Positions 33,352-43,188 of a DNA stretch of 64,000 nt are shown in pieces. How positions within the stretch are numbered: position 1 is the first letter of the stretch; every line of letters starts with the position of its first letter. Position numbers and translations under genes: made by a program. This DNA is from Selaginella moellendorffii (Eukaryota; Streptophyta; Lycopodiopsida; Selaginellales; Selaginellaceae): contig NW_003314292.1 of NCBI RefSeq assembly GCF_000143415.4, forward strand, positions 319,178 to 383,177, given 5' to 3'. The notes under the pieces were generated by a model. That model saw only the letters and a program-made list of their open reading frames with translations, did no database searches and had not been told where the DNA came from.

Positions 33352-34449
33352 ATGGCGAATGGCGCTAGCTTGGCACCATCGAGCTGGGCAGCATTCGCGG
33401 GATCCACGACCAGCAGCGCCAAATTCTCGCCTCTGCGCGTTGGATTCTCGCCTAAGAGAAGGATTAGGGCTTTGATCGTCGCGGCGCAGCTGAGGCCATC
33501 GCCGGCGGAGTCCGCTCGCACGCTCATGGAGGTTTGCTCCGAGGGGACGCTCTCCACATTGTCGAGCGATGGCTGGCCGATTGGAAGCACAGTCCAATTT
33601 GCATTGGATGTGAATGGATGCCCGGTGTTTTGCTTACGTCCACCGACTCTTCATGCGAAGAATTTGGGTGATGATAGCAGGAGTAGCCTCCATGCACAGG
33701 TGAGTGATGAGAATTTGCGCCGAGAATTCGATGGTTGTGACTGACACTTGTTTGGCAGCTCGATCAAAATGGTCGACGAGCGCAATGCACGTTGAAAGGA
33801 CGTATCTCGAGAGCAGAAAAATCAAAGGTTGGTTGGTTTTCTCGGTGTTTTTCTTCTGTTTCTTATTTCATCAAGATGTAGCTCGACACAGTTTGGGAGC
33901 GTAGATTTGGGGAGGACTGTCCCGAAGAGCACGATTTGTTCACGATGAACGTGGAGGAAGTTTTCCAATGTCAGGATTTAAGCGAGGTATGCAACACCCT
34001 GTTTTGGAATGAGCTGACTGGCTTATCTTCGATAAACAAGGAAGAAGTTTGGGTCTCTGGAGTAGACTACACCGGTGCTGCTTCCGACCCTTTGAAGGAT
34101 TATGCTCCAAGGATCGTGGAAGACATGAACAAGAAAAACTGGGAAGACATTCTCCGATTTTGTAGAGTGTATGCTCATCTGGAAGCAGAGGTAAAATCTC
34201 AAACGCTGAAAGCTTTTCGTATATTGATTATTTGTATGAATTCAGGTCGAACAAGCGAGCCTCACTTGGGTGGATCGACTCGGTTTCGACATGAGAGTTC
34301 TAACAAGATCTCCACCACGTATCATGGAAATAAGAATACCTTTCGAGCGGGAGGCTCTGGACGAACGGGACGCTCGCTCTTTGCTGACGATGATGGGCCA
34401 GGTTGCATGGGAGAAAGAGCGAAAAGTTGCCATTCCCGTTGCCAAGTGA
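33352..34449 (+). CDS. GBP: Glutamyl-tRNA-reductase-binding protein, plastid
   Basis: GluTR-binding protein (GluTRBP) binds glutamyl-tRNA reductase at plastid membranes and stabilises this first enzyme of tetrapyrrole synthesis. Five exons: 33352-33699, 33759-33827, 33882-33986, 34041-34190, 34246-34449. They give 291 residues in frame. The first about 50 residues are Ser/Ala/Arg-rich, fitting a transit peptide. The split-barrel flavin-binding-like fold follows (EGTLSTLSSDGWPIGSTVQF), then LHAKNLGDDSRSSLHAQL. The C-terminal half is the DUF2470-like dimerisation domain (EDILRFCRVYAHL, WVDRLGFDMRV, RIPFEREALDERDAR). It is convergent with the invertase gene; the stop codons are 76 bp apart. Confidence 0.88.
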
Positions 34450-34525
34450 GACCCTCCCTCTCTCTATCCAAGGTACATATATACTTCTCGAGAATTTCTA
34501 CCTCTTATAAACTTGAAAGAATGAT

Positions 34526-36828
34526 TCAACTTTGTCGAGCAGCGAGCCTCCATTCAGTGACGGGCAAGACACTCAGCGTGGTCGATCTCATCTTCCACGC
34601 ATCCAAGTTCTTCACGAAAACCGGTTGCGTTCCATTGTTAAACATGAAGAGGCGAGCCTTGTCACCAGTAGCAAGCGTTGGATAGACGCGAGACGTGATA
34701 CAAGCGCGTCCCCCTTGCACGAAAGTCTCCACGATGGAGTGATCCACCTACACAAGTTGCATCGCGCAACACCCAAGAAAGGATTAGAGCAAGCTCCGCG
34801 CACGATCCAATGCTTACTATGACACGCAACGAGAGCGAATCCTCCGTTGGGAGCCTGTGGAAGAGCGTTCCGTACACGGTTGTGTCAATTCCGGGTTCTA
34901 GAGATGATCTGGAAACGTGGGGATTAGAGACGTGGATCGAAAACTTTAGCAAGAAGAAGCTTGCCTGCTTTGGTCGCTGCAAACCCTTGTTTCCCAACTT
35001 CCATCTCGTTTTAGTGTCATGTAGAAGTAGACTGCTGTCATCTCTTGCAACTTGTCTTCAGCAAGAACAAGGAGGCCAAAAGGGCCATAAACACCTCTGT
35101 GAGTTGCCCCACCTTGGCTGCAATCGTAAATCTCACTCTCTGGAAGTGCGTCCAGCTTGCTTGCATCTGGATACTCAAATCCCACCTCAATGTCAAGCTG
35201 CACAAGTGAACAATAAAGGTGGTGAGAGAGATTGGCATCTATTGATTTTTCATTGGTGAAGAAAAAAGGCATCTATACCTGTGCCCCTTGAGCTGCATCA
35301 ACTTCCACCACATCACCACCTTTGAGAAGCACATTTGATCTGCTCACTTTGTCATGCCTGAGGGCCTCTACCTCCTCAATTGGCCATTGGATCAAGTTGG
35401 TGCCAGTCAAGTTGTCAAGATACAAGATCCTGGGCAGTGTCTTTTCATGCAAAGACAAGTATGTGAGCCCAAGTGGAAAAACAAACAATAAAATGGCATT
35501 TTACCTGCACCGAAGACCACCCCTTCCTGATATCATCTTGCAGACTGTCTGATTCATTAGCCCATCCCCACAAGATTCTCTTTTGGTGCTTAGAATCAAA
35601 AAAGGTCTTAGAGGCATAATACTTACCATAATCATACCTTAGCCCCAGCCCAACATCATTGTCAAGGGCATCAGGGATCCAAGTATGAGAGCTCTCAGAA
35701 TACAGCCCAATTGCATAGTAGTCATGCTTGTCATCATCCAGGCTGGCCTTGAGAATGTGCTTAGTGAGCTCATTGGTCTGAACTTTGGATGTGTCCAACC
35801 CATTGCTGGTGGCAGTTGAGACTGGATAGAAATCAATGCACTCCCACATCCCTGTGCCTTGAACAGTGTGTAGATACTCCTCCTCCAGCTCCCAGTGCAG
35901 GAAATCAAAGGTTTTGTAGATGAGAGCCAGTCCAGCCCTGCCCTTTTTGGCACCAATTGCAATTCTCCACAACCCATCAGCCTCCAGCCATGCTGTTGTT
36001 GGATCCCTGAAGTCTTTAGGAGCAATCCCTGGTGGTGGCACCAGGATGGGATTCTCTGGGATTTTGATCCATTCTCTCAGGAGTGGATCTGAGGTGTTGA
36101 GCGGAAGAGCGAGATTTTGGACCTGAACAGAGGCATTTGTGGAGCCAGTGTAGAGCATGATCACTTGACCATTGGGGAGGATTGTTGCAGAGCCAGACCA
36201 CACTCCATCTGCATCATACCACTTGTCTGGCTGCATTGCCAGATCCATATGTTGCCAGTGGAGGAGATCAGTGGACACAGCATGGCCCCAGGAGATGTTT
36301 CCCCACTCTACCCCATATGGATTGTACTGGTAGAACAAGTGGTAGTAGCCTTTGTGGAAGAGAGGACCTGGTATAGCCATAGAATTCATTGATGTCAGTA
36401 GAGTTTTTGAGAAAGATCTTGAGATCTTACCGTTTGGATCTGGTGAGGGAAGAATGTCCAGCAGAGGAAGATAGATCAGGGAAAATTGTCCAGCAAAAGA
36501 TGATAGATCAGAGAGGTTTCATGGAAATCTTTTGTAAAAGCTTACCGTTCATCCAGTTGTTCCGCGGTTGGAAATGGAATGCCGTTCTCTCGCTGGCCAA
36601 GAAACCCCCTTCCGGAGCAATCCGTAAGAAATTCTCGGTGTTGCTCGAAGGAAGTGAGATCCAGAAAAAAGTTCCAGCGGCGACGCAGCAAATCCCCACC
36701 AGCGTCAGGACTAGATCAATGCGTCTGTTCCTGGAATTCTCCGCCACCGCCGTGGGATTCGAATGAATCTCCTCCGCCTCCTCCCCTGATGGGAGCTCCG
36801 CATAGCTCCGCTGAGATTCGGGATCCAT
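34526..36828 (-). CDS. Acid beta-fructofuranosidase (vacuolar-type invertase, GH32)
   Basis: Hydrolyses sucrose to glucose and fructose. Seven exons: 36828-36546, 36439-36431 (9 nt), 36367-35505, 35440-35279, 35197-34965, 34908-34818, 34747-34526. They total 620 residues in frame. The N-terminus has an acidic cytosolic tail and one membrane anchor ([18 protein letters not shown]), as in vacuolar invertases routed as type II membrane precursors. Active-site blocks: NWMNDPNG (nucleophile Asp), FRDPTTAW (transition-state Asp) and [10 protein letters not shown] (acid/base Glu). A beta-sandwich domain follows ([14 protein letters not shown]). The nucleophile motif is created by splicing in the mini-exon. 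The 56-bp intron 34964-34909 has a GC donor. ATG GAT at 36828 is the first in-frame Met. Fructosyltransferases share this fold; the WMNDPNG form favours a hydrolase. Confidence 0.95.
36431..36439 (-). other. 9-nt mini-exon of the invertase gene
   Basis: ATCCAAACG flanked by CACCAG and GTAAGATC on the minus strand. Joined to ..AACG and GTCC.. it yields Asp-Pro-Asn-Gly of the catalytic motif. Flowering-plant invertases are known for a 9-nt exon encoding DPN; here it is in the same phase. Both flanking introns are short (63 and 106 bp). Confidence 0.93.
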
Positions 36829-37167
36829 GGCGCGCGCCTCAAGCCCTTCTCCTCTCACTCAGAGGCTATCGAAGTTTTGTCCATTTATTTAATTTTAGCC
36901 GTGTTTAAAATTACAATAATTGTTTATTGTAAGTTGAATAAAAACAATATAAATCGTGCTAACTGCATAACGACAACCACAGAAACGAATCCAACACTTT
37001 TGAGAGGAGCATACGAAAAACGGGCTAAATTTTGCATTGGCTCACAATAAAAAATCCACAAATAATCTGAATAAAAATAAATAAATGGTACATAAAGGAT
37101 TAGGGCTAATCCGAAAATTTAGGGTTTTAGAGAGATTTTAGGGCTCGCAAATGTAGTGTCGAGAGCG
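36829..37167. other. Divergent intergenic region (invertase / FtsZ)
   Basis: 339 bp, AT-rich in the middle (36890-37090). Near the FtsZ start it has TTAGGGTTTTAG and TTTTAGGGC motifs, telobox-like elements common in plant 5' UTRs of housekeeping genes. No TATA box is obvious. Confidence 0.4.
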
Positions 37168-38694
37168 ATGGAGCTAGGGGCGCTCGCATCTTCTATCTCC
37201 TTGCTGCGCAGCTGCGAATCGACGAAGATTTCCTCTCGTCGCTGCCGCTTCTCCAGCCTTTCATTTTTCCGGCGCCAGAAATTTCGGTCGATCTTCGCGT
37301 CTGCTTCTTCGGTGATCCACGTAAACTCCTGGAATGCGGGTGGGAGTGGATCGAATGTTGGGGTGGACGGGAGGGATTTCCTCGATGCGGTCACGTCGAT
37401 CGCCACGGTCAGAGCTTCGAGCATGGCCGGGAAGGCTGTGATCAAGGTCATTGGCGTCGGTGGAGGCGGATGCAATGCGGTGAGCCAGATGGTGAATTCC
37501 AGGCTTCCAAACGTAGAGTTTTGGGCTGTCAACACGGATTCTCAGGCTTTGCGGCGCTGCATCGCTCCAAACAAGCTCCAGATTGGGAAGGAGACAACAT
37601 TTGGAAGAGGCTCTGGGGGGAAGATCGAAGTTGGCGAGGAAGCAGCGACGGAATCACTGGCCGAGCTCTCAATGGCTCTCGAAGGCGCAGATCTTATCTT
37701 CATTGCTGCTGGTATGGGTGGAGGCACTGGCTCCGGCGCAGGTTAGTCATTCTTCTTTGTTTGTTCTGGAGTTTATCTCTCGTGAGAGTCCTTCGTATTG
37801 AGCTAGAGATTGTTTTGTGAGAGTTCTTCGCATTGAGCTAGAGATTGTTTCGTGAGTGTTCTTCGCATTGAGCTAGAGATTGTTTGACCATCCATCGCTT
37901 AGACACTAACGTTGTTAACTTTGGCAGGACCAGTTGTTGCTCGCTTGGCCAAAGCAATGGGAGCACTCACGGTTGGAATCGTGACACAACCGTTCACTTT
38001 CGAGGGGAAGAAGCGAGCAGCCGGAGCCCGTCTCGGGATGGAGGCCATGAAGAACGCGTCCGACACTCTGGTGGTGGTTCCAAATGACAAGCTGCTCGAG
38101 ACGGTGAGTGCCAACACTTCCATCGTGGAAGCTTTCAGTCTCGCGGACGACATCCTCCGGCAAGGTGTGCAAGGCATCTCGGACATCATCACAGTTCCCG
38201 GGCTCGTCAACGTAGATTTTGCGGACGTGAAGGCGATCATGTCGAACGCTGGCAGTGCGATGCTGGGCATCGGCGTTGGGGGCCACGGAAAGGATCGTGC
38301 CGAGGCAGTCTCCCGAGCGGCGATCATGTCTCCGCTTCTCCAGTGCTCGATGAACAGGCCGATGGGAATCGTCTACAACGTCACAGGGGGGCCCGACTTG
38401 ACTCTCCACGAAGTGAACGTGGTGGCGGACAGGATTTACAGCATCGCTCATCCCAATGCCAATGTGATCTTTGGCGCTGTGATCGACGAGAGCTTCAAGG
38501 GAAAGATCCGTGTGACCGTGATCGCGACGGGGTTCCAGGATCAGAGCAGTGAAGAAGGTGGCGCTGAAAGCTTGGACTCTCTGAGATACAAGACGGTGGA
38601 AGACGATATCTTCGATTGGGAGAGGGGTAAGAGCTGGAACAAGGTGACTGAAGTTCCAGAGTTTTTGAAGAAACGAGCCAGGAGGAAGGACTAA
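37168..38694 (+). CDS. FtsZ: Plastid division GTPase FtsZ (FtsZ2/FtsZ3-like)
   Basis: Tubulin-like GTPase that forms the stromal plastid-division ring. Two exons (37168-37741, 37928-38694), 446 residues in frame. Residues 1 to about 85 are Ser/Arg-rich and fit a transit peptide. The GTPase core starts at [16 protein letters not shown], with the NTDSQAL loop and the tubulin signature GGGTGSGAG, split by the intron at its last Gly; PFTFEGKKR and [11 protein letters not shown] follow. The signature normally reads GTG(S/T)GAAP and here ends AGP. The C-terminus [13 protein letters not shown] is the conserved tail that binds ARC6 in FtsZ2-type proteins, which argues against FtsZ1. Non-seed plants also have FtsZ3, and I cannot separate FtsZ2 from FtsZ3 by eye. 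ATG at 37168 is the first Met of the leader. Confidence 0.93.
37782..37886 (+). repeat. 35-bp tandem repeat (3 copies) in the FtsZ intron
   Basis: GTGAGAGTCCTTCGTATTGA..., starting at 37782, 37817 and 37852. Each unit holds TTCG(T/C)ATTGAGCTAGAGATT. The copies differ at only a few bases, so the expansion is young. It enlarges the intron to 186 bp, where most introns here are about 55 bp. Each unit begins with GTGAG, a donor-like pentamer. Confidence 0.9.
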
Positions 38695-38791
38695 CGTACA
38701 TAAAAGCGAATATACAACTTTAGTAAGTAGCAACTTTCACAAATCCTCTCCACTGACTGACGAACGTTTTTATGTCTAGTTTTTCAGGCTC

Positions 38792-38963
38792 GGTGATGCC
38801 TGAGCACAGTGGCGTAGCTGCTGCTCGTTTTGTTTCTAAGTTCCTCAAGGTGAGCTTTCTACGGGCGTATATTGTCACTGATGTATGATCGTTTCATTTC
38901 CAGATCACCGCAACTGAAACAAAAGATCTCTTACTAAATTTGAGAAAGGCAACATTGGAGTAG
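38792..38963 (+). CDS. Possible small two-exon gene, unrecognised
   Basis: ATG at 38792, first exon to 38849, a 54-bp GT-AG intron (38850-38903), second exon 38904-38963 ending in TAG: 37 residues (MPEHSGVAAARFVSKFLK...). A further acceptor (TTTTTCAG at about 38787) just upstream suggests a spliced 5' UTR or an earlier exon. Good splice sites are the only support. No family is recognised; it could also be an alternative 3' part of the FtsZ transcript. Confidence 0.3.
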
Positions 38964-38980
38964 AAGAACTTCTCAGCGTT

Positions 38981-39724
38981 TCACTCTTTTTTTACAGGTA
39001 CTGTCATTTCCTTGGCTACTGTCTCGTACTCGATCATCTTAATCACATACTTTTGCAGCCCAAAGAGATCAAACCTGATACGGTGATCGCCCTCCACATC
39101 CCCAGTAAAGCACGACAATGGAAACTCCATCACAAACGCTTCCTGGTTACTCTCATCCAGAAACTCAGGCCCAAACTTTAGCTCCGTCGTCGCCGCTGCG
39201 CCACGCTCCTTGGCTACAAACGTGAGATCGAGCTCCCGGGTGATCTTGACACCAATCGCCAGCAGCGAGCCACTGGCTTCCCACAGATCCACCGAGCTCT
39301 TGAGCGCCTCCAGCCCCTCGTTCTTGTACGCCACCTCGATCACCGCTCGCTGTGGCTCGAGGACTGAGGAGGAGAAGTAGCACTGGTCCGGCTCTTTGTC
39401 GCCTCGAATCGTCGCCAGGCGGGAGGCCCTGGCGGCGGAGATCACGTCGATGGCGCACTCAACCTCGGGGATGCACTGGATCTGGGTGATGATCATAGTG
39501 TTGAACCAGTTTGAGATTGTCTCGTGAACGATGGAAGGATCCCCGTGCATCCACACATCCCCGGCCTTGAATTCCAGGCGCCAGCAGCACTCGAGGCCAC
39601 ACATCCATGCATCGTAAGATTGCCAGGGTACGTTCCGGGCGACAAGAAATGGCCCCTGGCCCTCTCGATCGCCACGCTCGTAGGCTGCTATGGCTGCCTC
39701 GAGAGCAACGTCCAGCTCTCCCAT
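38981..39724 (-). CDS. Hypothetical protein, 247 residues
   Basis: An intact single-exon frame with island-like GC content, from ATG at 39724 to TGA at 38981. No domain recognised. Visible features: an acidic helical N-terminus (LDVALEAAIAAYERGD), a Trp/Cys-rich block (WQSYDAWMCGLECCWRL) and a beta-rich C-terminal half with Phe/Leu alternation. No signal peptide or membrane segment. Codon usage resembles the neighbours, and no frame on the opposite strand competes convincingly, so I regard it as real. Confidence 0.65.
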   Translation of the reverse strand: MGELDVALEAAIAAYERGDREGQGPFLVARNVPWQSYDAWMCGLECCWRLEFKAGDVWMHGDPSIVHETISNWFNTMIITQIQCIPEVECAIDVISAARASRLATIRGDKEPDQCYFSSSVLEPQRAVIEVAYKNEGLEALKSSVDLWEASGSLLAIGVKITRELDLTFVAKERGAAATTELKFGPEFLDESNQEAFVMEFPLSCFTGDVEGDHRIRFDLFGLQKYVIKMIEYETVAKEMTVPVKKE

Positions 39725-40097
39725 ATGGAACTAATATTAGGGCTTTGCTTGTAAAGTTAAAAATAAATAAATAAATAAATAAAAAATAAATGTTGAAATT
39801 TTACATTTAGAATATAATGATATATTACAATTAAAATATTAAAATATATAAACAAACCAAGTATTGCTACAATGCAACAGCAACTATATTTTTAATTTGT
39901 CCATATCGTTACCATCATATTCTAATGATCATGTGAAGCTCAATAATTTTGTTCTTTAAAACAAAGATATGTTATTGTTATGGATTTACCAACTTTTACG
40001 ACGCTTTCCAATCGACTCTGGGCGCTAGGGTTTTGTGGTGTAATAACCAAAAGCAAAGATTATCATAATAATAATAAGCACAGGAAAAATGGATTGA
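39725..40097. other. AT-rich intergenic with (AAAT)n
   Basis: 373 bp. A TAAATAAATAAATAAATAAA simple repeat lies at about 39761-39790, followed by AT-rich DNA. No gene is visible. Confidence 0.6.
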
Positions 40098-41544
40098 TCA
40101 TGCACACATGGTCACGACGTCAACACATTTACATGGGTGGTCGCTCTCAGTGTGCAGAGCTTCCGAATAGACTCCAGCTTTGATCAGGTGCCACAGCTGG
40201 CCGCACATCCGCGGGACTTGGTAGCGAAATGGATGCAGCTTGACACGCCCCGGGAACGCATCCGCCACCTCCTGGATTGCTCCAGGAATCCGAGGCCGAC
40301 GCTCTTCTGGAACCCGACAACCCGCCAAGCTCTGTATCTCGAGCAGCGTCACACAGCTGCTGCTGCCCATGAGCCCCCACACAAACTGAACCTCGTCGCT
40401 GTTCCACGCGCTCTCGACGTCCACCTCGGTTGAGTAGGGCGAGAAAATGCGGACGCGCAACGGTGCATGCCTGTCACTCCACTCCTCCAGGCTCAACAGC
40501 TGCATAGGATATATATATCAGATCGAGAACTATCACTGAAATCATCCTCCATAATACCTTGATCGCCCTGCGAGCGACTTCGAGCACCTCGAGGCCGTGG
40601 AATGGCTCCAGGAGTGCGGCGAGGTTGACGGAGCGAGGGTGGGGCAAGACCGCCGGACTCAGCAACAGATGCAGCTCCCTGATTCCGCCGAGGCTGGACT
40701 TCCTGCTCACAATGGGCTCGAGCCTCTGCGTGAGGTGGGCAGAGCTAGCAAAGGTGCTGCCGATGGTGAGCATCTTGAGCTTGGACAGGCGCAGGCCCTG
40801 GATGCCCCGCACGTCCCCATGCAGCTTGATCCACTCCACATTGCACGTAGACGGGAGGAGCTCCACGCGCGGCACCGCATTGCAGAACATACAGCGGAGC
40901 TTGGGCATGTCCAAGGCGATAGAAAAGTTGACATGGACGGACTTCCTGGTCCTCAGGAACAGGGAGTCGAGGCTGTGGCTCTCGAGCAGATGCGTGCCGG
41001 GCGATTTCACCACGACGTTGTTCAGCTTCAAATGAACAAGAGATTTCCAGTGCGCGAGGAGCTGCTGCAGGGTGAAAACATCCACTCCTCCCTCAAGAAA
41101 GCACAAGCGGAGATTGGGCAGGATGGGCGGCGCCGCCTCCGCTGGCAAAGGATCGAGCATGGCGTCGATGTGAAGGCAGCGGAGCTTCTGGCAGGCCGCG
41201 ATGCTGCTCCAGAAACCATCCACAAACCGCGTATAGCTGCCGATGGAAAGCGAGTGGAGATTTTTGCCAATCGCCTCTAGCCAGCCAAGCGAACAGCAGC
41301 GCTTGGGTGATGGCGCAGCGCTGAAAGACAAGGATCGGAGGTTGGTACCAGTGTTGCTGCTGCCAAACCAGCGGACGAGGCCTTGCTCCTCGGCGGCGGC
41401 GCTTGTGGATTCCAGGCTGAAATGCGTGACGAGCCTTACCAGATGTGCCCACCGCTTGCTCACCAGAGAACACGAATACAAGTGGCGAGAGGAGAAGAGG
41501 AGGGACAGGATTCGGACGAGCAGCTCGTCGGGAAGGCCGTCCAT
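40098..41544 (-). CDS. F-box protein with leucine-rich region
   Basis: Probable substrate-receptor subunit of an SCF ubiquitin ligase. Two exons (41544-40558 and 40499-40098), 462 residues in frame. The F-box starts at residue 2 (DGLPDELLVRILSLL, then SCSLVSKRWAHLVR). The middle has irregular Leu-rich segments (NLRSLSFSAA, LRCLHIDAML, LVHLKLNNVVV, LRLSKLKMLTIGS, LEVLEVARRAIK) typical of F-box/LRR proteins. The C-terminal exon (LLSLEEWSDRHAPLRVRIF...) matches no motif I know. The start at 41544 is preferred because the F-box begins there. The target is unknown. Confidence 0.85.
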
Positions 41545-41635
41545 CGCCAAAACGCTTTCGCATGATTTTAAACCTTTTGGAAACCCTATAAAACATATTT
41601 AGTTACCAAAAGCCTAAACCAAAAAAGATTAAGTT

Positions 41636-41701
41636 GGGGATGCTAGGATTCGAACCCAGAATTCTTTCTTCCAATGAAATGAGAATTACCACTACACCCC
41701 C
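41636..41701 (-). tRNA. tRNA-like sequence, D-arm deficient (possible pseudogene)
   Basis: On the minus strand GGGGGTG (41701-41695) pairs with CATCCCC (41642-41636) as a 7-bp acceptor stem with one G-U. A perfect T-arm CTGGG-TTCGAAT-CCTAG precedes the 3' strand. A 4-bp stem TTTC/GAAA closes a 7-nt loop ATTGGAA that would give anticodon UGG (Pro). The region that should hold the D-arm is too short and does not pair; total length is 66 nt. It is either a decayed nuclear or organelle-derived tRNA or an unusual one. Confidence 0.4.
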
Positions 41702-41783
41702 TTAAACATCTGTATTTAATAAAGACTTCTAATTTGTCATAAAGGAATTCAAACTCTGCATAAACACATTCACTTAGAAATTT

Positions 41784-42440
41784 CTAGCTTACAGATTGGA
41801 TGGTAGATCGTTTGTGAGGTCTTGAATTTGTGCTCGGTTTGTTGGACATCAACCGAGAAATCTGCCAGTCAGTGAGAAAATTTGGCTCTTCCCGGCTCTG
41901 CTTCTCAATGAGTTTCAGGTAGGCGTAAACGATGGACAGGCGGTAGACGCCTTCCTGGGCCTCGGGATCGCCCTTTCCACCACAAACCCTTTCGATGTCT
42001 CCAAACACGTTGGCTAGAACAGCGCTGTGCACCAGCGGCTCCTGATCCTCCTCTCGCTGCTCGCCCCTCGCGAAGCTCTCGATCGTCTTCTTGAGCTTGG
42101 CATCCTTCACTTTGCGCGCGTCATGGAGGATCTCCTGGCAGCTCTCTGGAAACGTAAAGAGGTTCCCATAGTTTTCGCTGGCAAAGGTCATGGCCAGGGA
42201 GTCTATCAAAGTGATTATGTATCTGGCCTTTTCGCCCATCCCACCCCTGGCCAATCTTACGAAGGCTGACGCGTCGCGGAGATATCTACACATGTTGTAC
42301 GTAAAGGAGACTTGCATGTCCGTCAACTTTGTGCGCGACACCTGTTTTAGGGCGCTCTCGCTGACATCTTCAATGGATCTCCGGAACCTGCAGCAGCTGG
42401 CTTGCAATTGCTCGGCTGGGCCTCTCCAAATCGGCTTCAT
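41784..42440 (-). CDS. Hypothetical protein, 218 residues
   Basis: Intact single-exon frame from ATG at 42440 to the stop at 41784. A largely alpha-helical, charged protein with no signal peptide or membrane segment. Notable stretches are FTYNMCRYLRDASAFVRLAR and GMGEKARYIITLIDSLAMTF. I recognise no family. A CAG acceptor-like site just before the Met leaves room for an upstream non-coding exon. Confidence 0.6.
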   Translation of the reverse strand: MKPIWRGPAEQLQASCCRFRRSIEDVSESALKQVSRTKLTDMQVSFTYNMCRYLRDASAFVRLARGGMGEKARYIITLIDSLAMTFASENYGNLFTFPESCQEILHDARKVKDAKLKKTIESFARGEQREEDQEPLVHSAVLANVFGDIERVCGGKGDPEAQEGVYRLSIVYAYLKLIEKQSREEPNFLTDWQISRLMSNKPSTNSRPHKRSTIQSVS

Positions 42441-42592
42441 TTCCTTCAACTGTGAGTGAAGAACCCTAAGTTCTTCTCTGATTATAGTAAGAAAAAGGTT
42501 CCCAAAAAAGTGGTACTTATAAAAGCATTGGTTTATCCAAAAAAAGGATTAAAGATTAGGGCTCTTCATGTCCCTAAAATTAGGGCTCTTGG

Positions 42593-43188
42593 ATGGAGTT
42601 CGGGATGCTTCCGGCTCTCGGGCTAATCTTGCTGCTTCCGCTCGTCTTCTTCTACCTGTCGTCAAGAAGAGGTTTGCGATTTCTCTCTCGGGTGTTTTTA
42701 ATTTTGTTCTTTCATCGAATCTCCATCTCCAGCGAAATCGCGATCGAATAGCGCAAATCTGGGCAATGCAGATGGATCAAAGGTGAGCTCTGGCTGTATT
42801 TTGCTTCTTATTTAGTTTTTCGATCGCTCTAAAGGGACGCAAGTCTTACACGCTCGCCGAAGTGAGCAAGCACAAATCCAGGGACGATTGCTGGATCATT
42901 GTCAAGAACAAGGTAGCATTGGAGATTCTAGAGGGTAAAATCTGGAGAATTTTTTTTTACCGCAGGTTTACGATGTGACTTCGTACGTGGAGGAGCATCC
43001 GGGAGGCGATAGCATTCTAAACAACGCTGGTGGTCATTCCACCGAAGGATTTTTCGGGTAAAAAAGGTTTTTTTCACTCTTACTGCGGTTTAAATCCCGT
43101 TTTTTTTTCTCCTCACAGACCGCAACATGTAACGAGAGTTTTCCAGATGATCGATGATTTTTGCATTGGCGAACTTGAATCGTCATAG
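42593..43188 (+). CDS. Membrane-anchored cytochrome b5-like protein
   Basis: Haem-binding electron-transfer protein resembling the plant CB5LP (cytochrome b5-like protein) group. Five small exons: 42593-42671, 42733-42782, 42835-42912, 42966-43057, 43119-43188. They total 122 residues in frame. The N-terminal anchor (GLILLLPLVFFYL) faces the usual C-terminal anchor of ER cytochrome b5 proteins, so the orientation is CB5LP-like. The haem domain starts at YTLAEVSKHKSRDDCWIIV; axial His 1 is in EEHPGGDS, and the STEGFFGPQHVTRVF block supplies the second. It ends at FCIGELESS, with no tail anchor. Confidence 0.9.

Noticed and set aside
37915-38733. 272-codon frame antisense to FtsZ
   Set aside because: GC-rich codon-position shadow of the FtsZ second exon; no domain.
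40597-41280. 227-codon frame antisense to the F-box gene
   Set aside because: Shadow of the F-box coding sequence; composition explained by the opposite strand.
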